From assembly GCF_963678835.1 (NCBI RefSeq), contig NZ_OY787470.1, positions 744,001-808,000 of the forward strand: a stretch of DNA of 64,000 bases, given 5' to 3'. Shown here piece by piece: positions 35,707-43,998 of the stretch (within the stretch, counting starts at the first letter, position 1; each line of letters begins with the position of its first letter). The translations under genes were made by a program, and so were the position numbers. Source of the stretch: an uncultured Desulfuromonas sp. (GTDB taxonomy: Bacteria; Desulfobacterota; Desulfuromonadia; Desulfuromonadales; Desulfuromonadaceae). The notes below the pieces were generated by a model that worked only from the letters and a program-made list of their open reading frames with translations, did not search any database and was not told the origin of the DNA.

Positions 35707-35769
35707 CCCGTAGGAGCGGCTTCAGCCGCGAAAGCGACTTGCGTTGCGAAGAAACTCGCTCCGACCGGG
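35707..35769. repeat. REP-like element, copy 1 (arm A + degenerate arm B)
   Basis: The left arm has GGAGCGGCTTCAGCCGC, itself a small hairpin, followed by GAA. The right arm (GCGAAGAAACTCGCTCCGAC) is a decayed version of the second arm type found in other copies. Outer bases CCCG and CGGG pair. Confidence 0.8.
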
Positions 35770-35882
35770 AAAGACCAACGTTATTTTGATCGGTTTCTAA
35801 CCCCACTTGCCGAAACGCCTTTTTCTTCTTTTGGCGTCACTCGTACGTGAACACAGTCAATTGTGTCATCGGAGTGACCACC

Positions 35883-35964
35883 TGTAGGAGCGAATTTATT
35901 CGCGAAGTGTTCCGGTTATTGCTCCTTTTCATGGTGGGAATTCGCGGCTGAAGCCGCTCCTACA
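35883..35964. repeat. REP-like element, copy 2 (arm B + arm A)
   Basis: The left arm carries GGAGCGAATTTATTCGC and the right arm GCGGCTGAAGCCGCTCC, with outer TGTA/TACA pairing. The arm order is reversed relative to most other copies. Confidence 0.85.
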
Positions 35965-35991
35965 AAAGACAATTTCAATGATGTTCAAGTC

Positions 35992-37407
35992 TTAGCGTCC
36001 GTAATTATCTTCAAAGCGAACAATATCATCTTCCCCCAGGTAACTGCCCGATTGGATCTCAATCAATTCCAGCGGAATTTTCCCAGGATTTTCCAACCTG
36101 TGCCGGGTTCCCAAGGGGATATAAGTCGACTGATTTTCCGTCAGGGTCAACACCTCATCATCTCGGGTGATTCTGGCGGTTCCCTTGACGATCACCCAGT
36201 GCTCGGCACGATGGTGATGCATCTGTAACGACAGGCTGGCACCGGGTTTTACCGTAATGTGCTTGACCTGAAATCTTTCGGCATGATCAATACTTTCGTA
36301 CCAGCCCCATGGCCTGGCCACTTTTGGGGGCGTGTCGGCTTCGGGGCGGCCCTGGGTCGCCAATTGCCGGACGATCTCCTTGATCTCCTGTGCCCTGTCC
36401 CGGTGAGCGACCAGAATGGCATCGGAGGTTTCAACAACGATCAGGTTGTCCACCCCCACCGCACTCAACAGTCGGCTGGTGCCGTGCAGATAACTGTTGC
36501 TGACGTCATGGGTCAACACATCACCGCGAATGACATTGTTTTGCTGGTCCTTGTTGCCGATATCCCATAAGCTGGACCACGAACCAACATCGTTCCAGCC
36601 AGCGTCCAACGGTACAACAATAGCGTTAGAGACGCGTTCCATGACCGCATAGTCAATGGAGATATTGGTGCATTCGCCAAACGCATCAGCACCGATCCGG
36701 ACAAAGTCCAGATCGTTCTGCGCCGTGTGCAGGGCTTTCTTGCAGCAGGCAACGATGCCGGGTTCGAAACGTTCAAGTTCTTCCAGGTAACGCGCAGCCT
36801 GAAACATGAACATGCCACTGTTCCAATAGTAATCGCCGCAGCCCACGTAGTCTTGGGCGGTGGGCAAGTCGGGTTTTTCAACAAAAGAGTTAATGGTGAA
36901 AACAGGCTGCGGGGATGTTTGGATCGATGTGCCCTTTTGGATGTAGCCATAGCCGGTCTCCGGGCAGGTCGGAACAATGCCGAATGTGGCCAGCATCCCT
37001 TGCTCAACATGATCACTCAGGGCTTTGATGGCATCGCACAGCGCTTCGGGATGGGCAATGCTGTGATCTGCCGGCAATATCAGCAGCGTCGCCTTCGTGT
37101 CTACCTTCAGGGCTTGCAGAGCCGCCAGGGCTACGGCCGGTGCGGTGTTTCTGCCAACAGGCTCTAACAGAATCGCTGACGGTTGTTGATCGATCTGGCG
37201 CAGCTGTTCAGCAACCATAAAGCGATGTTCTTCATTGCAAACAACAATGGGTGCCGCAACCTCATCAAGTCCCGATAAACGCAGCGCCGTTTGTTGCAGC
37301 ATGGTTTGCTGAGCGGTTAACGGTAGCAGTTGTTTGGGGTGAACGGATCGAGAGAGGGGCCACAGCCGGGTTCCGGAGCCGCCCGACAGAAGTACGGGGA
37401 TAATCAT
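35992..37407 (-). CDS. manC: ManC/AlgA, mannose-1-P guanylyltransferase / mannose-6-P isomerase
   Basis: This 471-residue bifunctional enzyme has an N-terminal nucleotidyltransferase (about 1-290; LSGGSGTRLWPLSRSVHPKQ and FVEKPD) and a C-terminal type II phosphomannose isomerase cupin (about 345-465; RPWGWYESID, LQMHHHRAEHWVIVKG, HRLENPGKIPLELIEIQSG). It supplies GDP-mannose for surface polysaccharide or protein glycosylation. It is the only gene inside the flagellar block without a flagellar role and is on the opposite strand. An AAAGGA site precedes the start, and a run of eight C (37437-37444 on the other strand) lies about 30 nt upstream. Confidence 0.96.
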   Translation of the reverse strand: MIIPVLLSGGSGTRLWPLSRSVHPKQLLPLTAQQTMLQQTALRLSGLDEVAAPIVVCNEEHRFMVAEQLRQIDQQPSAILLEPVGRNTAPAVALAALQALKVDTKATLLILPADHSIAHPEALCDAIKALSDHVEQGMLATFGIVPTCPETGYGYIQKGTSIQTSPQPVFTINSFVEKPDLPTAQDYVGCGDYYWNSGMFMFQAARYLEELERFEPGIVACCKKALHTAQNDLDFVRIGADAFGECTNISIDYAVMERVSNAIVVPLDAGWNDVGSWSSLWDIGNKDQQNNVIRGDVLTHDVSNSYLHGTSRLLSAVGVDNLIVVETSDAILVAHRDRAQEIKEIVRQLATQGRPEADTPPKVARPWGWYESIDHAERFQVKHITVKPGASLSLQMHHHRAEHWVIVKGTARITRDDEVLTLTENQSTYIPLGTRHRLENPGKIPLELIEIQSGSYLGEDDIVRFEDNYGR

Positions 37408-37636
37408 AAAAAGGTCCTTTATCGTCTTTGTTCAAAGGGGGGGGCCTTGTCTGGGTATTATTTTTTGTAGATGTTAGCATATTCTGATTTTTCCGCCTGA
37501 GAAAATATGGTTGCCTCTTGGTTTTTATGGCGGCCAAGCCTCCTTGTTGAGCCCTTGTTGAGCTTGTGCATGAGCGATCTGAACCCCCTTTGCCATAACG
37601 CTGGAGTGACTCAGACTGTCGACACGCTCTTTTTGC

Positions 37637-37663
37637 TAAAGACTTAGCCGTCATACCCGATAA
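37637..37663 (+). promoter_or_regulatory. Candidate FliA promoter for flgJ
   Basis: TAAA (37637-37640), 15 bases, then CCCGATAA (37656-37663), which differs from the sigma-28 -10 consensus GCCGATAA at one base. It is preceded by GC, as in the other candidates. It lies about 40 bp before flgJ. Confidence 0.65.
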
Positions 37664-37702
37664 GAGCAATGAAGCGAATAATTTCAAGCGAGAGGATATA
37701 AG

Positions 37703-37999
37703 ATGAATCTTCATATTGATCCACGCATGTACACCGACCAGAGTAACAGCCTGAGCAACACCTCTGCTTCGCAAAAGGGGAGCCGGCTGAAGAAAACCTG
37801 CGAGGAGTTCGAAGCCGTCATGGTGCAGATGATGTTTAAGGCGATGCGTGGTGCTCAGCCCGAAGGTGGCCTGGTTGAAAAAGATACCGCCAGTGAGGTG
37901 TATCAGGAGCTTTTTGACGGCGAAGTCGCCCGAGAAATGGCCCATAACCAGAGTATGGGGATTGGCAGCAAACTCTATGAACAGATTTCAAAAAAATAA
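37703..37999 (+). CDS. flgJ: FlgJ N-terminal rod-binding protein
   Basis: This 98-residue protein matches only the rod-binding domain of FlgJ (LKKTCEEFEAVMVQMMFKAMR, YQELFDGEVAREMAHNQSMGIGSKLYEQI). The peptidoglycan hydrolase domain of enteric FlgJ is absent, as in many non-enteric species; a separate lytic enzyme must open the wall. A GAGAGG site lies before the ATG. Confidence 0.93.
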   Translation: MNLHIDPRMYTDQSNSLSNTSASQKGSRLKKTCEEFEAVMVQMMFKAMRGAQPEGGLVEKDTASEVYQELFDGEVAREMAHNQSMGIGSKLYEQISKK

Positions 38000-38324
38000 T
38001 GTGACGTTCCTGTTGCGCGACAGATAACGGCAGCCAGGTCGAGACCCGACGTGTCGGCGTCTGTCGCAATGTTAAGATTACGTTTCTCGTGCAAAAATAT
38101 GGTTTAAAAGGTGTTCTTCCTGGACACTTCGGTCCCCATTGTTAAAGCGATTATTTGTGGTGCTCTTGTGGTTGGATCTGTTGCTGCACCTGTGGTTTGA
38201 AAAAGCGCATGTTTTTTATAAAAGCGATTGTTTTTGCTAAAGTTCTGCGCCAAACCCGACGATAAAATAGCCAAGTGAAAAAGAAGAAGGTTCTTTTAAC
38301 CGACCATGAGACAGAGGTTTCATC
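38000..38324. other. Intergenic region flgJ - 38325 gene
   Basis: This 325-bp gap holds no gene. It contains a bulged inverted repeat between about 38014 and 38072 (TTGCGCGACAGA with TCTGTCGCAA) shortly after flgJ, which could act as a weak terminator, and a strong FliA-type promoter at 38238-38265. Confidence 0.5.
38238..38265 (+). promoter_or_regulatory. Candidate FliA promoter for 38325-flgM-flgN-flgK operon
   Basis: TAAAGTTC at 38238 is followed, 16 bases after TAAA, by GACGATAA (38258-38265), which matches 7 of 8 of the sigma-28 -10 consensus. It lies about 60 bp before the first gene. Making FlgM and hook-filament junction proteins from a FliA promoter is common. Confidence 0.7.
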
Positions 38325-38783
38325 ATGACAGCAGCACTGCCGATCCAGCTTACATCAGAGTTTACGACTGTGCCGCTGTTGTCCGTGTCGCCGAAGCCGA
38401 TAGGTTCAGGACGCCGAGGGTTGAGTCGTTCCGAGCGGAGTATGATCAAAAATTCCGTTATCGGAATTGTTCAGCAGCAACGTTCAGTGCTGAATATGTT
38501 GTGTGGTCATGGAGAGATCTCAGAAGAATCGATTGAAACACTGGTCGGCGAAGAGGGCTATTTTGGTCCGGAATCGTGTGCTGAGCGCATGGTCGAGCAG
38601 CTGGCTCAGCTGATGCAACGTGACCAGGCATTCTCTTCCCTGATGGCCAACGAAGTGATCGACTGCTGCCGCCGCTTTCAGTACGGCAACGGCCATGAGC
38701 TTTCCCGACTCAGCGAAGAGACATTTCAACGGATTTACGAAAAAATAACCCAGCGATGGATTGAGTTACCTCAAAACGGATAA
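38325..38783 (+). CDS. Unknown protein encoded before flgM
   Basis: This 152-residue protein is not recognised. It is soluble and mostly helical, with no signal peptide or TM. The N-terminal 35 residues are Ser/Pro-rich and probably disordered; the rest has two helical segments (about 38-60 and 80-145). Cysteines occur at about positions 60, 85 and 114. It has its own FliA-type promoter and lies 24 bp before flgM, so a late flagellar role, possibly as an export chaperone or regulator, is likely but unproven. Confidence 0.7.
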   Translation: MTAALPIQLTSEFTTVPLLSVSPKPIGSGRRGLSRSERSMIKNSVIGIVQQQRSVLNMLCGHGEISEESIETLVGEEGYFGPESCAERMVEQLAQLMQRDQAFSSLMANEVIDCCRRFQYGNGHELSRLSEETFQRIYEKITQRWIELPQNG

Positions 38784-38807
38784 ATTAAAGCAGAGACAGG
38801 TGATGTT

Positions 38808-39182
38808 ATGACGATGAGAATTGATGGCGACAAAGGGTTGATCCCGCAAAATTCGGTGAAAAAAACCCAACAGCAGCAGGGTGCCAAAGACACGGAGAAA
38901 GGTGCGGCCAGCGACAAAGTGAGCTTCTCCTCTGTCTTGCAACAGGCAGGTCAGCCCCAGGAAACCGCAGCTCCGTTGAAAGCGCAGCCCCTTGAAGGGC
39001 TGAATGCTCCGCTTCTCAATGCGCCGGCCTATGTTCAGGATGTCAATGAAACCCAGGAAACAGCACGGGCGGCCAAGGTTGAAGAGTTGAAAGCCCAGAT
39101 TGCTGATGGTTCTTACCAACCGGACCTGAAAAAAGTGGCCGGAAGTCTGCTCAAGTTTATTGCTGAAGGACGTCAGGTATGA
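38808..39182 (+). CDS. flgM: FlgM, anti-sigma-28 factor
   Basis: This 124-residue protein has a disordered Gln/Lys-rich N-terminus and the FlgM C-terminal sigma-binding region (RAAKVEELKAQIADGSYQPDLKKVAGSLLKFI). FlgM binds FliA until it is exported through the completed hook. It precedes flgN with a 4-bp overlap. Either Met at 38808 or 38814 could start it. Confidence 0.9.
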   Translation: MTMRIDGDKGLIPQNSVKKTQQQQGAKDTEKGAASDKVSFSSVLQQAGQPQETAAPLKAQPLEGLNAPLLNAPAYVQDVNETQETARAAKVEELKAQIADGSYQPDLKKVAGSLLKFIAEGRQV

Positions 39183-39529
39183 CACGCACGATTCACGAAC
39201 AGCTGCAAGCCTTGCATGATGTGATCATCGAAGAGCGTGAGTGCGCCAAAGCTTTGGATGTCGCCGCTCTGCAGGATGTGACGCAACGTAAAGATGCGTT
39301 ACTTGCGCAGCTCGAACTAGAAGGGGATTTGACCCCCGAAGATCGCCAGTTGGCTGACACGATCCGTTTTGAAAATCGTCGCAATGCCTATCTGCTGTGG
39401 TCCGCTCTTAACTGGATTCGTGAATCAATGGAGTTTTTTGGGCGTAAGACCGTTCCCGATTCCTACACTCCTGCCGGAGGTATGGTGAGTAAAGGGATGG
39501 GAGGACGACTTCTGTCCGGGAGGGTGTAA
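39179..39529 (+). CDS. flgN: FlgN, chaperone for FlgK and FlgL
   Basis: This all-helical 116-residue protein has the FlgN pattern (LQALHDVIIEERECAKALDVAALQDVTQRKDALLAQLE). FlgN keeps the hook-filament junction proteins export-competent. It is immediately followed by flgK, sharing one base (stop/start TAATG), and preceded by flgM, the order expected. Confidence 0.85.
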   Translation: MTRTIHEQLQALHDVIIEERECAKALDVAALQDVTQRKDALLAQLELEGDLTPEDRQLADTIRFENRRNAYLLWSALNWIRESMEFFGRKTVPDSYTPAGGMVSKGMGGRLLSGRV

Positions 39530-41187
39530 TGGGTTTAGCTGCTGCACTCAATACAGGAAAAACCAGCCTTTTTGCCAGCCAGAAATCCATTGAGGTTGCC
39601 GGCAATAACATTGCCAATGTCAACACCGAAGGCTATTCGCGGCAGAAAGTTGTTCTTGGTGACATCCCATCGCTTGAATTTGGCGGTTTTTTTGTCGGTA
39701 CCGGTGTTCGGGTCAACAATATCGAACGTGAGTACGATGTGTTTATCAATGAACAGCTTCTCGACAAAAGTCAGGAACTCGGGGCCGAGGATGCCAAGTC
39801 GACACCGTTGGCCGAGTTGGAGCGCGTCTTCAGTGTTGGAGAAGAGAATCTGGCGACGGAGATCGACCGTTTCTTTGATGCCTGGCAAGAGCTGTCCACC
39901 AATCCCAGTGGTGAAGTTGAACGCGACATCGTGATTCAACGCGGTGAGCTGTTGGCCTCTTCGTTCAACAGCCTTGCACGCGATCTTGATAACGTGCGCA
40001 GCAACATCAACGATACCGTGGCGTCAGAAATTGATGACGTCAACCTCAAGCTAAATCAGATTGCTGATCTTAATACGCAAATTCAAAATATCGAAGCCAA
40101 TGGCAAATCCGCCAACTCGTTTCGTGATCAACGCGACCTGTTGTTGCAAGATCTGACCTATACGCTGGGTGTTCAGTCTTATGAGGAGCCGACCGGTGCC
40201 ATTAATATTCAGCTTCCCGGCGGTCTGCCGTTGGTCCAGAACGGCACGGCACTTCAGCTTGAAGCAACACCGAAAGGTGAAGATTTGTCCCTGACACTGA
40301 ACATCGGCGAGAGTTCCTTTGAGGTCAAGGGTGACAATCTGGGCGGCAAGTTTAAAGGCCTGTTTGAATTGCGTGATGAATTTATCCCCGGGCTGAAGCA
40401 GGATCTCGACCTTACTGCCTACGAAATGGTGCAAACGGTCAACAGCCTCCATGCGCAGGGAACAGGACTCGATGGTTCGACGGGAGTCGCATTTTTCAAT
40501 AATCCCGGTAACCACACCACACAAAGTTATGCCGATCCGAACCTGGCCACGGCGTTTTCAGCCGGTGATCTCTCCATTGATGTGGAGGGTGTCAGCAATA
40601 CGGTTGCCTTTGCCGGCGGCTCCCTGAACGATCTGGCCAATACCATCAATACCGCTGCCGTCGGTGTGACGGCAACCGTCAATGAGCAGGATGACGGCAG
40701 TTTTGTCATGGTGTTGCGACCGGATACCGCAGGCGACAGTGCGCAGCTTGATATGTCAGATGTGGGTGGCACTTACCAAGCCCCTGAATTCAGTATGCCG
40801 AATATCAGTGACTTGATTTCCGTGTCCATTCGCGATACCCGCAAGGTGGCGGCCGGTACCAGCAGCGCCCCCGGTGATAATACCAATGCCCTGGCTATTT
40901 CCGCCCTTAAAGACGCAGACACCATTAACGGTGAAGATACCTTTGTCAGTTTTTACGGCAAAATGGCGGCCAGCGTCGGTATTGAGGCTGGACAGAACCG
41001 CCTGGCTCAAAGTGGTGCCGCGGATTCCCTGACCCAATTGAAAAATCTTCGTGACGGCTCCGTCGGGGTGTCCATTGAAGAAGAGATGATCAGTCTGATT
41101 AAATTTCAACGCGGTTTTGAAGCGTCAGCCAAGCTGTTGTCAACGGTCGACGAATTGATGGTCACGGTCATCAACATCAAAAACTGA
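39529..41187 (+). CDS. flgK: FlgK, first hook-filament junction protein
   Basis: The 552-residue protein has the FlgK N-terminus (GLAAALNTGKTSLFASQKSIEVAGNNIANVNTEGYSRQ), the helical FlgK-specific region (about 95-330) and the C-terminal block EEMISLIKFQRGFEASAKLLSTVDELMVTVINIKN. It joins the hook to FlgL and the filament. The length is normal for the family. Confidence 0.96.
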   Translation: MGLAAALNTGKTSLFASQKSIEVAGNNIANVNTEGYSRQKVVLGDIPSLEFGGFFVGTGVRVNNIEREYDVFINEQLLDKSQELGAEDAKSTPLAELERVFSVGEENLATEIDRFFDAWQELSTNPSGEVERDIVIQRGELLASSFNSLARDLDNVRSNINDTVASEIDDVNLKLNQIADLNTQIQNIEANGKSANSFRDQRDLLLQDLTYTLGVQSYEEPTGAINIQLPGGLPLVQNGTALQLEATPKGEDLSLTLNIGESSFEVKGDNLGGKFKGLFELRDEFIPGLKQDLDLTAYEMVQTVNSLHAQGTGLDGSTGVAFFNNPGNHTTQSYADPNLATAFSAGDLSIDVEGVSNTVAFAGGSLNDLANTINTAAVGVTATVNEQDDGSFVMVLRPDTAGDSAQLDMSDVGGTYQAPEFSMPNISDLISVSIRDTRKVAAGTSSAPGDNTNALAISALKDADTINGEDTFVSFYGKMAASVGIEAGQNRLAQSGAADSLTQLKNLRDGSVGVSIEEEMISLIKFQRGFEASAKLLSTVDELMVTVINIKN

Positions 41188-41196
41188 TACGGCAAC

Positions 41197-41235
41197 ATGA
41201 CAGGAACCGGAGAGTGACCGATGGGGTCCTGTCAT
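41197..41235 (+). repeat. 9-bp inverted repeat in flgK-flgL gap
   Basis: ATGACAGGA (41197-41205) pairs with TCCTGTCAT (41227-41235) around a 21-nt loop. There is no T-run, so it is not a standard terminator. It may affect flgL expression within the operon. Confidence 0.35.
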
Positions 41236-41275
41236 ACGATAAAACTTCTGGCCGCAGTCGGTAGAGGGTAACGTT

Positions 41276-43201
41276 ATGAAATCAACACAGGCAACAACTT
41301 TTCGCACGCTTAATTCAGAGCTGAACAGCATCAATAATCAGCTTGAAAATCTGCGTACTCAGGAAGCGACCGGCAAAAAACTCAACCGCCCGTCCGATGA
41401 TCCGGCTGCGATTCGTCCCGTGTTGTCGGCCCGTACCCAAATCCGCGCTTCTGAGCGTTTTATCAGCTCCATGGAAACCTCTCTCGACCGGCTCGACAAC
41501 CTCGACAGCTATCTGGATCAGATCGAAAACCTGCTGGTCAGTGCCAAGGAAACCACGAGCAACGCCATCAATGCGGGGATGAGTGATGCCGACCTCGAAA
41601 CACTGGCCGACAAAATCAGCTATGTGAAAACCTCCATGATGAGTGTCGCCAACGCCCAGGTCGGGGGACAGTATATTTTTTCCGGTTATCAGGAAGACAC
41701 GCCACCTTTCACCGAGGAAAATGGTGTGGTGGTCTATAATGGGGATTCCAACATCAAAAAATTGGAAACCGCTCCCGGTGAATATGTGGAGACCAGCCTG
41801 GACGGGGCCAGTCTGTTCATGGGCTTGACCGATCTGGATGGCGACGGCGTCTTGGAACAGACCGGAACCAATCTTTTTGCTCAGTTGACCGATCTTGAAC
41901 GCGCCATTCGAGGCGAGGCCGGCCAAGTCTATAATGGTGACACGGCACTGCCCACTGCCGATATCGGATATCTTGATGCGGCCAACGACGACTACACCCC
42001 CATCGCCCTGGACGGCGGCGACCCGGCCAACCCGGTTTTAGACGCTTCCGGAAACATCGTTCCATTGACGTTTGGTGGTGAACCCATTGCTCTGCAACCT
42101 CTGATGGGCGTGGACGGTGACTCTCTGAGTATTGCCGAGTACAATGCGCAGTTTCCTCCCGGAGTGACCACCAATAGCAGCGGTGCCGCGCTATCGGCCA
42201 CTGCTCTGGAGCAGCCGATGTATGTGTATAACGACGGCACGACCCCGGTTGATTTTGATGCTGCGGGCCAGCCGGTACTTCTTTACGACGTCGGTGTCGG
42301 CGTTGCGGTTTCCGGTTTGACGGCCGGGAGCTATACCACCCTGAACGGTACGGCTATGAGCGGACCGACCACGGGTGGCGGCGACCTGACTATCGGTGAT
42401 GGCACAACTCAGATTGATGTCGCCGCGTCGAACAGCGCCATTGATCTGGCAACCAATCTTGAAACCGCCGCAACCGCGGCTGGCTTGACCGTCACGGCAA
42501 CCGCCGCCGACAGCACCAGTGGCAGCGACTTGTTTGCCTGGACCGATGTGACGGCGACAGACCCTCCCTATTCATTGACCGTTGAAGGTATCAGTCTGTT
42601 TGCGGCCGATGCCGACGGGGTTACTGCCGCTGATGTTGATGCCGCTGTAGCCGCCAATGCCGCTGCTATTGCCGCGGCCGGTGTGACCGTCAGCGGATCC
42701 GCTACCGGTGGCGATCTCGCTTTCTCACGCGTGGACGGGGATAACCTGGACATCGTTCAGGATGCCGGCGGAGCCGCCGTTGGTTTTACCGATATCAGCA
42801 ATGACGGTTCCGGCGACACCTATTACGGAGAAGTCTCCATTACCAGCGGTGCTGATTTCACCATTGGTGGTGCCAATTCCTCGGTTTCACTTTTGCCCGA
42901 CGGTGCCCCGTTGCAGCTGCGTGAAGTTCCAGACCTCCAGGATCTTCTGGCGCGTCTTGAGCCCTCCGCTGACAGCGTGCGCAGCTCACGTAGCCTGATG
43001 GGCAATAATGCCGCACGGATTGAGACCTCTAAAGACCATATGGACGGGGTCCTGATTGATCTGAAACAGATTCTTTCGCGCTATGAAGACATCGATTTGA
43101 TCGATGTAATCACCGAGATTACCCAGACAGAAACAGCGCTGCAGGCCGCGCTCAGCGTGACCGCAAAAGTCGGTCAGTTATCGATTATGGATTATATGTA
43201 A
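41276..43201 (+). CDS. flgL: FlgL, second hook-filament junction protein, enlarged
   Basis: The flagellin-like ends are clear: an N-terminal helix (about 1-150, TFRTLNSELNSINNQLENLRTQEATGKKLNRPSDDP) and a C-terminal helix (about 570-641, SRSLMGNNAARIETSKD, DLIDVITEITQTETALQAAL). At 641 residues it is far longer than usual FlgL (about 300-400). The extra material (about 185-555) is Ala/Thr/Gly/Asp-rich and would form surface domains, as in the flagellins here. It bridges FlgK and the filament. Confidence 0.92.
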   Translation: MKSTQATTFRTLNSELNSINNQLENLRTQEATGKKLNRPSDDPAAIRPVLSARTQIRASERFISSMETSLDRLDNLDSYLDQIENLLVSAKETTSNAINAGMSDADLETLADKISYVKTSMMSVANAQVGGQYIFSGYQEDTPPFTEENGVVVYNGDSNIKKLETAPGEYVETSLDGASLFMGLTDLDGDGVLEQTGTNLFAQLTDLERAIRGEAGQVYNGDTALPTADIGYLDAANDDYTPIALDGGDPANPVLDASGNIVPLTFGGEPIALQPLMGVDGDSLSIAEYNAQFPPGVTTNSSGAALSATALEQPMYVYNDGTTPVDFDAAGQPVLLYDVGVGVAVSGLTAGSYTTLNGTAMSGPTTGGGDLTIGDGTTQIDVAASNSAIDLATNLETAATAAGLTVTATAADSTSGSDLFAWTDVTATDPPYSLTVEGISLFAADADGVTAADVDAAVAANAAAIAAAGVTVSGSATGGDLAFSRVDGDNLDIVQDAGGAAVGFTDISNDGSGDTYYGEVSITSGADFTIGGANSSVSLLPDGAPLQLREVPDLQDLLARLEPSADSVRSSRSLMGNNAARIETSKDHMDGVLIDLKQILSRYEDIDLIDVITEITQTETALQAALSVTAKVGQLSIMDYM

Positions 43202-43229
43202 TTTGGCTTGAATTTTCGAAAGGCTTGCT

Positions 43230-43472
43230 ATGCTGGTATTAACCAGAAAGGTCGGTGAAGGCATTGTCATCGGCGATGACATAAAACTGCAGATTGTCGA
43301 AATCAAAGGCGGAACCATCCGTCTGGGCATTGAGGCACCGCGTAATAAAAAAATATATCGTCAGGAAGTGTACGACAAGATTCTGGAGCAGAATCGTGCC
43401 GCAACAAGTTGGACATTGGACGACCTGGACACATTGGCAACAGGCTACCGTCCGACAAAGGAGGAAAAATGA
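43230..43472 (+). CDS. csrA: CsrA, RNA-binding translational regulator
   Basis: The 80-residue protein matches CsrA (MLVLTRKVGEGIVIGDDIKL), including RNA-contact residues Leu4, Arg6 and Arg44. It binds GGA motifs in hairpin loops and blocks ribosome access. It overlaps fliW by 4 bp (ATGA) and sits directly upstream of the flagellin genes, three of which carry matching hairpins in their leaders. The C-terminal 20 residues are a variable extension. Confidence 0.97.
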   Translation: MLVLTRKVGEGIVIGDDIKLQIVEIKGGTIRLGIEAPRNKKIYRQEVYDKILEQNRAATSWTLDDLDTLATGYRPTKEEK

Positions 43473-43942
43473 ACAAGATAAACAGTCGTTTTGGTGAGAT
43501 TGAGTACGATCCGGCTTCTGTATTGACATTTCCTGAAGGACTGATCGGTTTTGAATCCCTGCGTGATTTTGTCGTCATGCCCAATGAGAAGGAAGGTCCG
43601 TTGTTCTGGATTCAAAGCGTTGAAGATCCCGATATCGCTTTGGTGCTCACCGATCCGACCAACTTTTTCCTGACCTATAAAGTTGTTCCCGAAACCAGCG
43701 AGTGCGAAAAACTCGGCATCGACGAGGGCGACAACTGCTATGCACTGGTTGTGGTCACCGTACCGCCCGATAGGAAAATTACGCTCAACCTCGCGGCTCC
43801 GATCTTGTTTGCCCCCCAGACCAACCGGGCAATTCAGGTGATCCTTGAGAAGAGCGGCTATGACATTCAGACCCCGTTGCCGGTTGTTGAGACAACCGAA
43901 AAAAAACAGAATGAAGCGAAAAAAGAAAGCGCTCACGGCTAA
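43469..43942 (+). CDS. fliW: FliW, CsrA antagonist and flagellin-binding protein
   Basis: This 157-residue protein has FliW signatures (RFGEIEYDPASVLTFPEGLIGFESLRDFVVMP and LNLAAPILFAPQTNRAIQVIL). FliW binds either free flagellin or CsrA, so flagellin level feeds back on flagellin mRNA translation. The start at ATG 43469, overlapping the csrA stop and preceded by AAGGAGG, is chosen over an upstream frame opening. Confidence 0.96.
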   Translation: MNKINSRFGEIEYDPASVLTFPEGLIGFESLRDFVVMPNEKEGPLFWIQSVEDPDIALVLTDPTNFFLTYKVVPETSECEKLGIDEGDNCYALVVVTVPPDRKITLNLAAPILFAPQTNRAIQVILEKSGYDIQTPLPVVETTEKKQNEAKKESAHG

Positions 43943-43998
43943 GACGAGCTTCGCGCTTTTCCGAGAGTTAAAAATAACGATTTTAACGGAGTATTGTT

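Larger units (their letters stand above)
35678..35991. other. Convergent intergenic region flgI / manC with REP-like elements
   Basis: This 314-bp gap lies between convergent genes and holds two REP-like palindromes (35707-35769 and 35883-35964) and no gene. Neither palindrome is followed by a T-run, but such structured elements may help stop transcription or protect mRNA ends. Confidence 0.6.
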
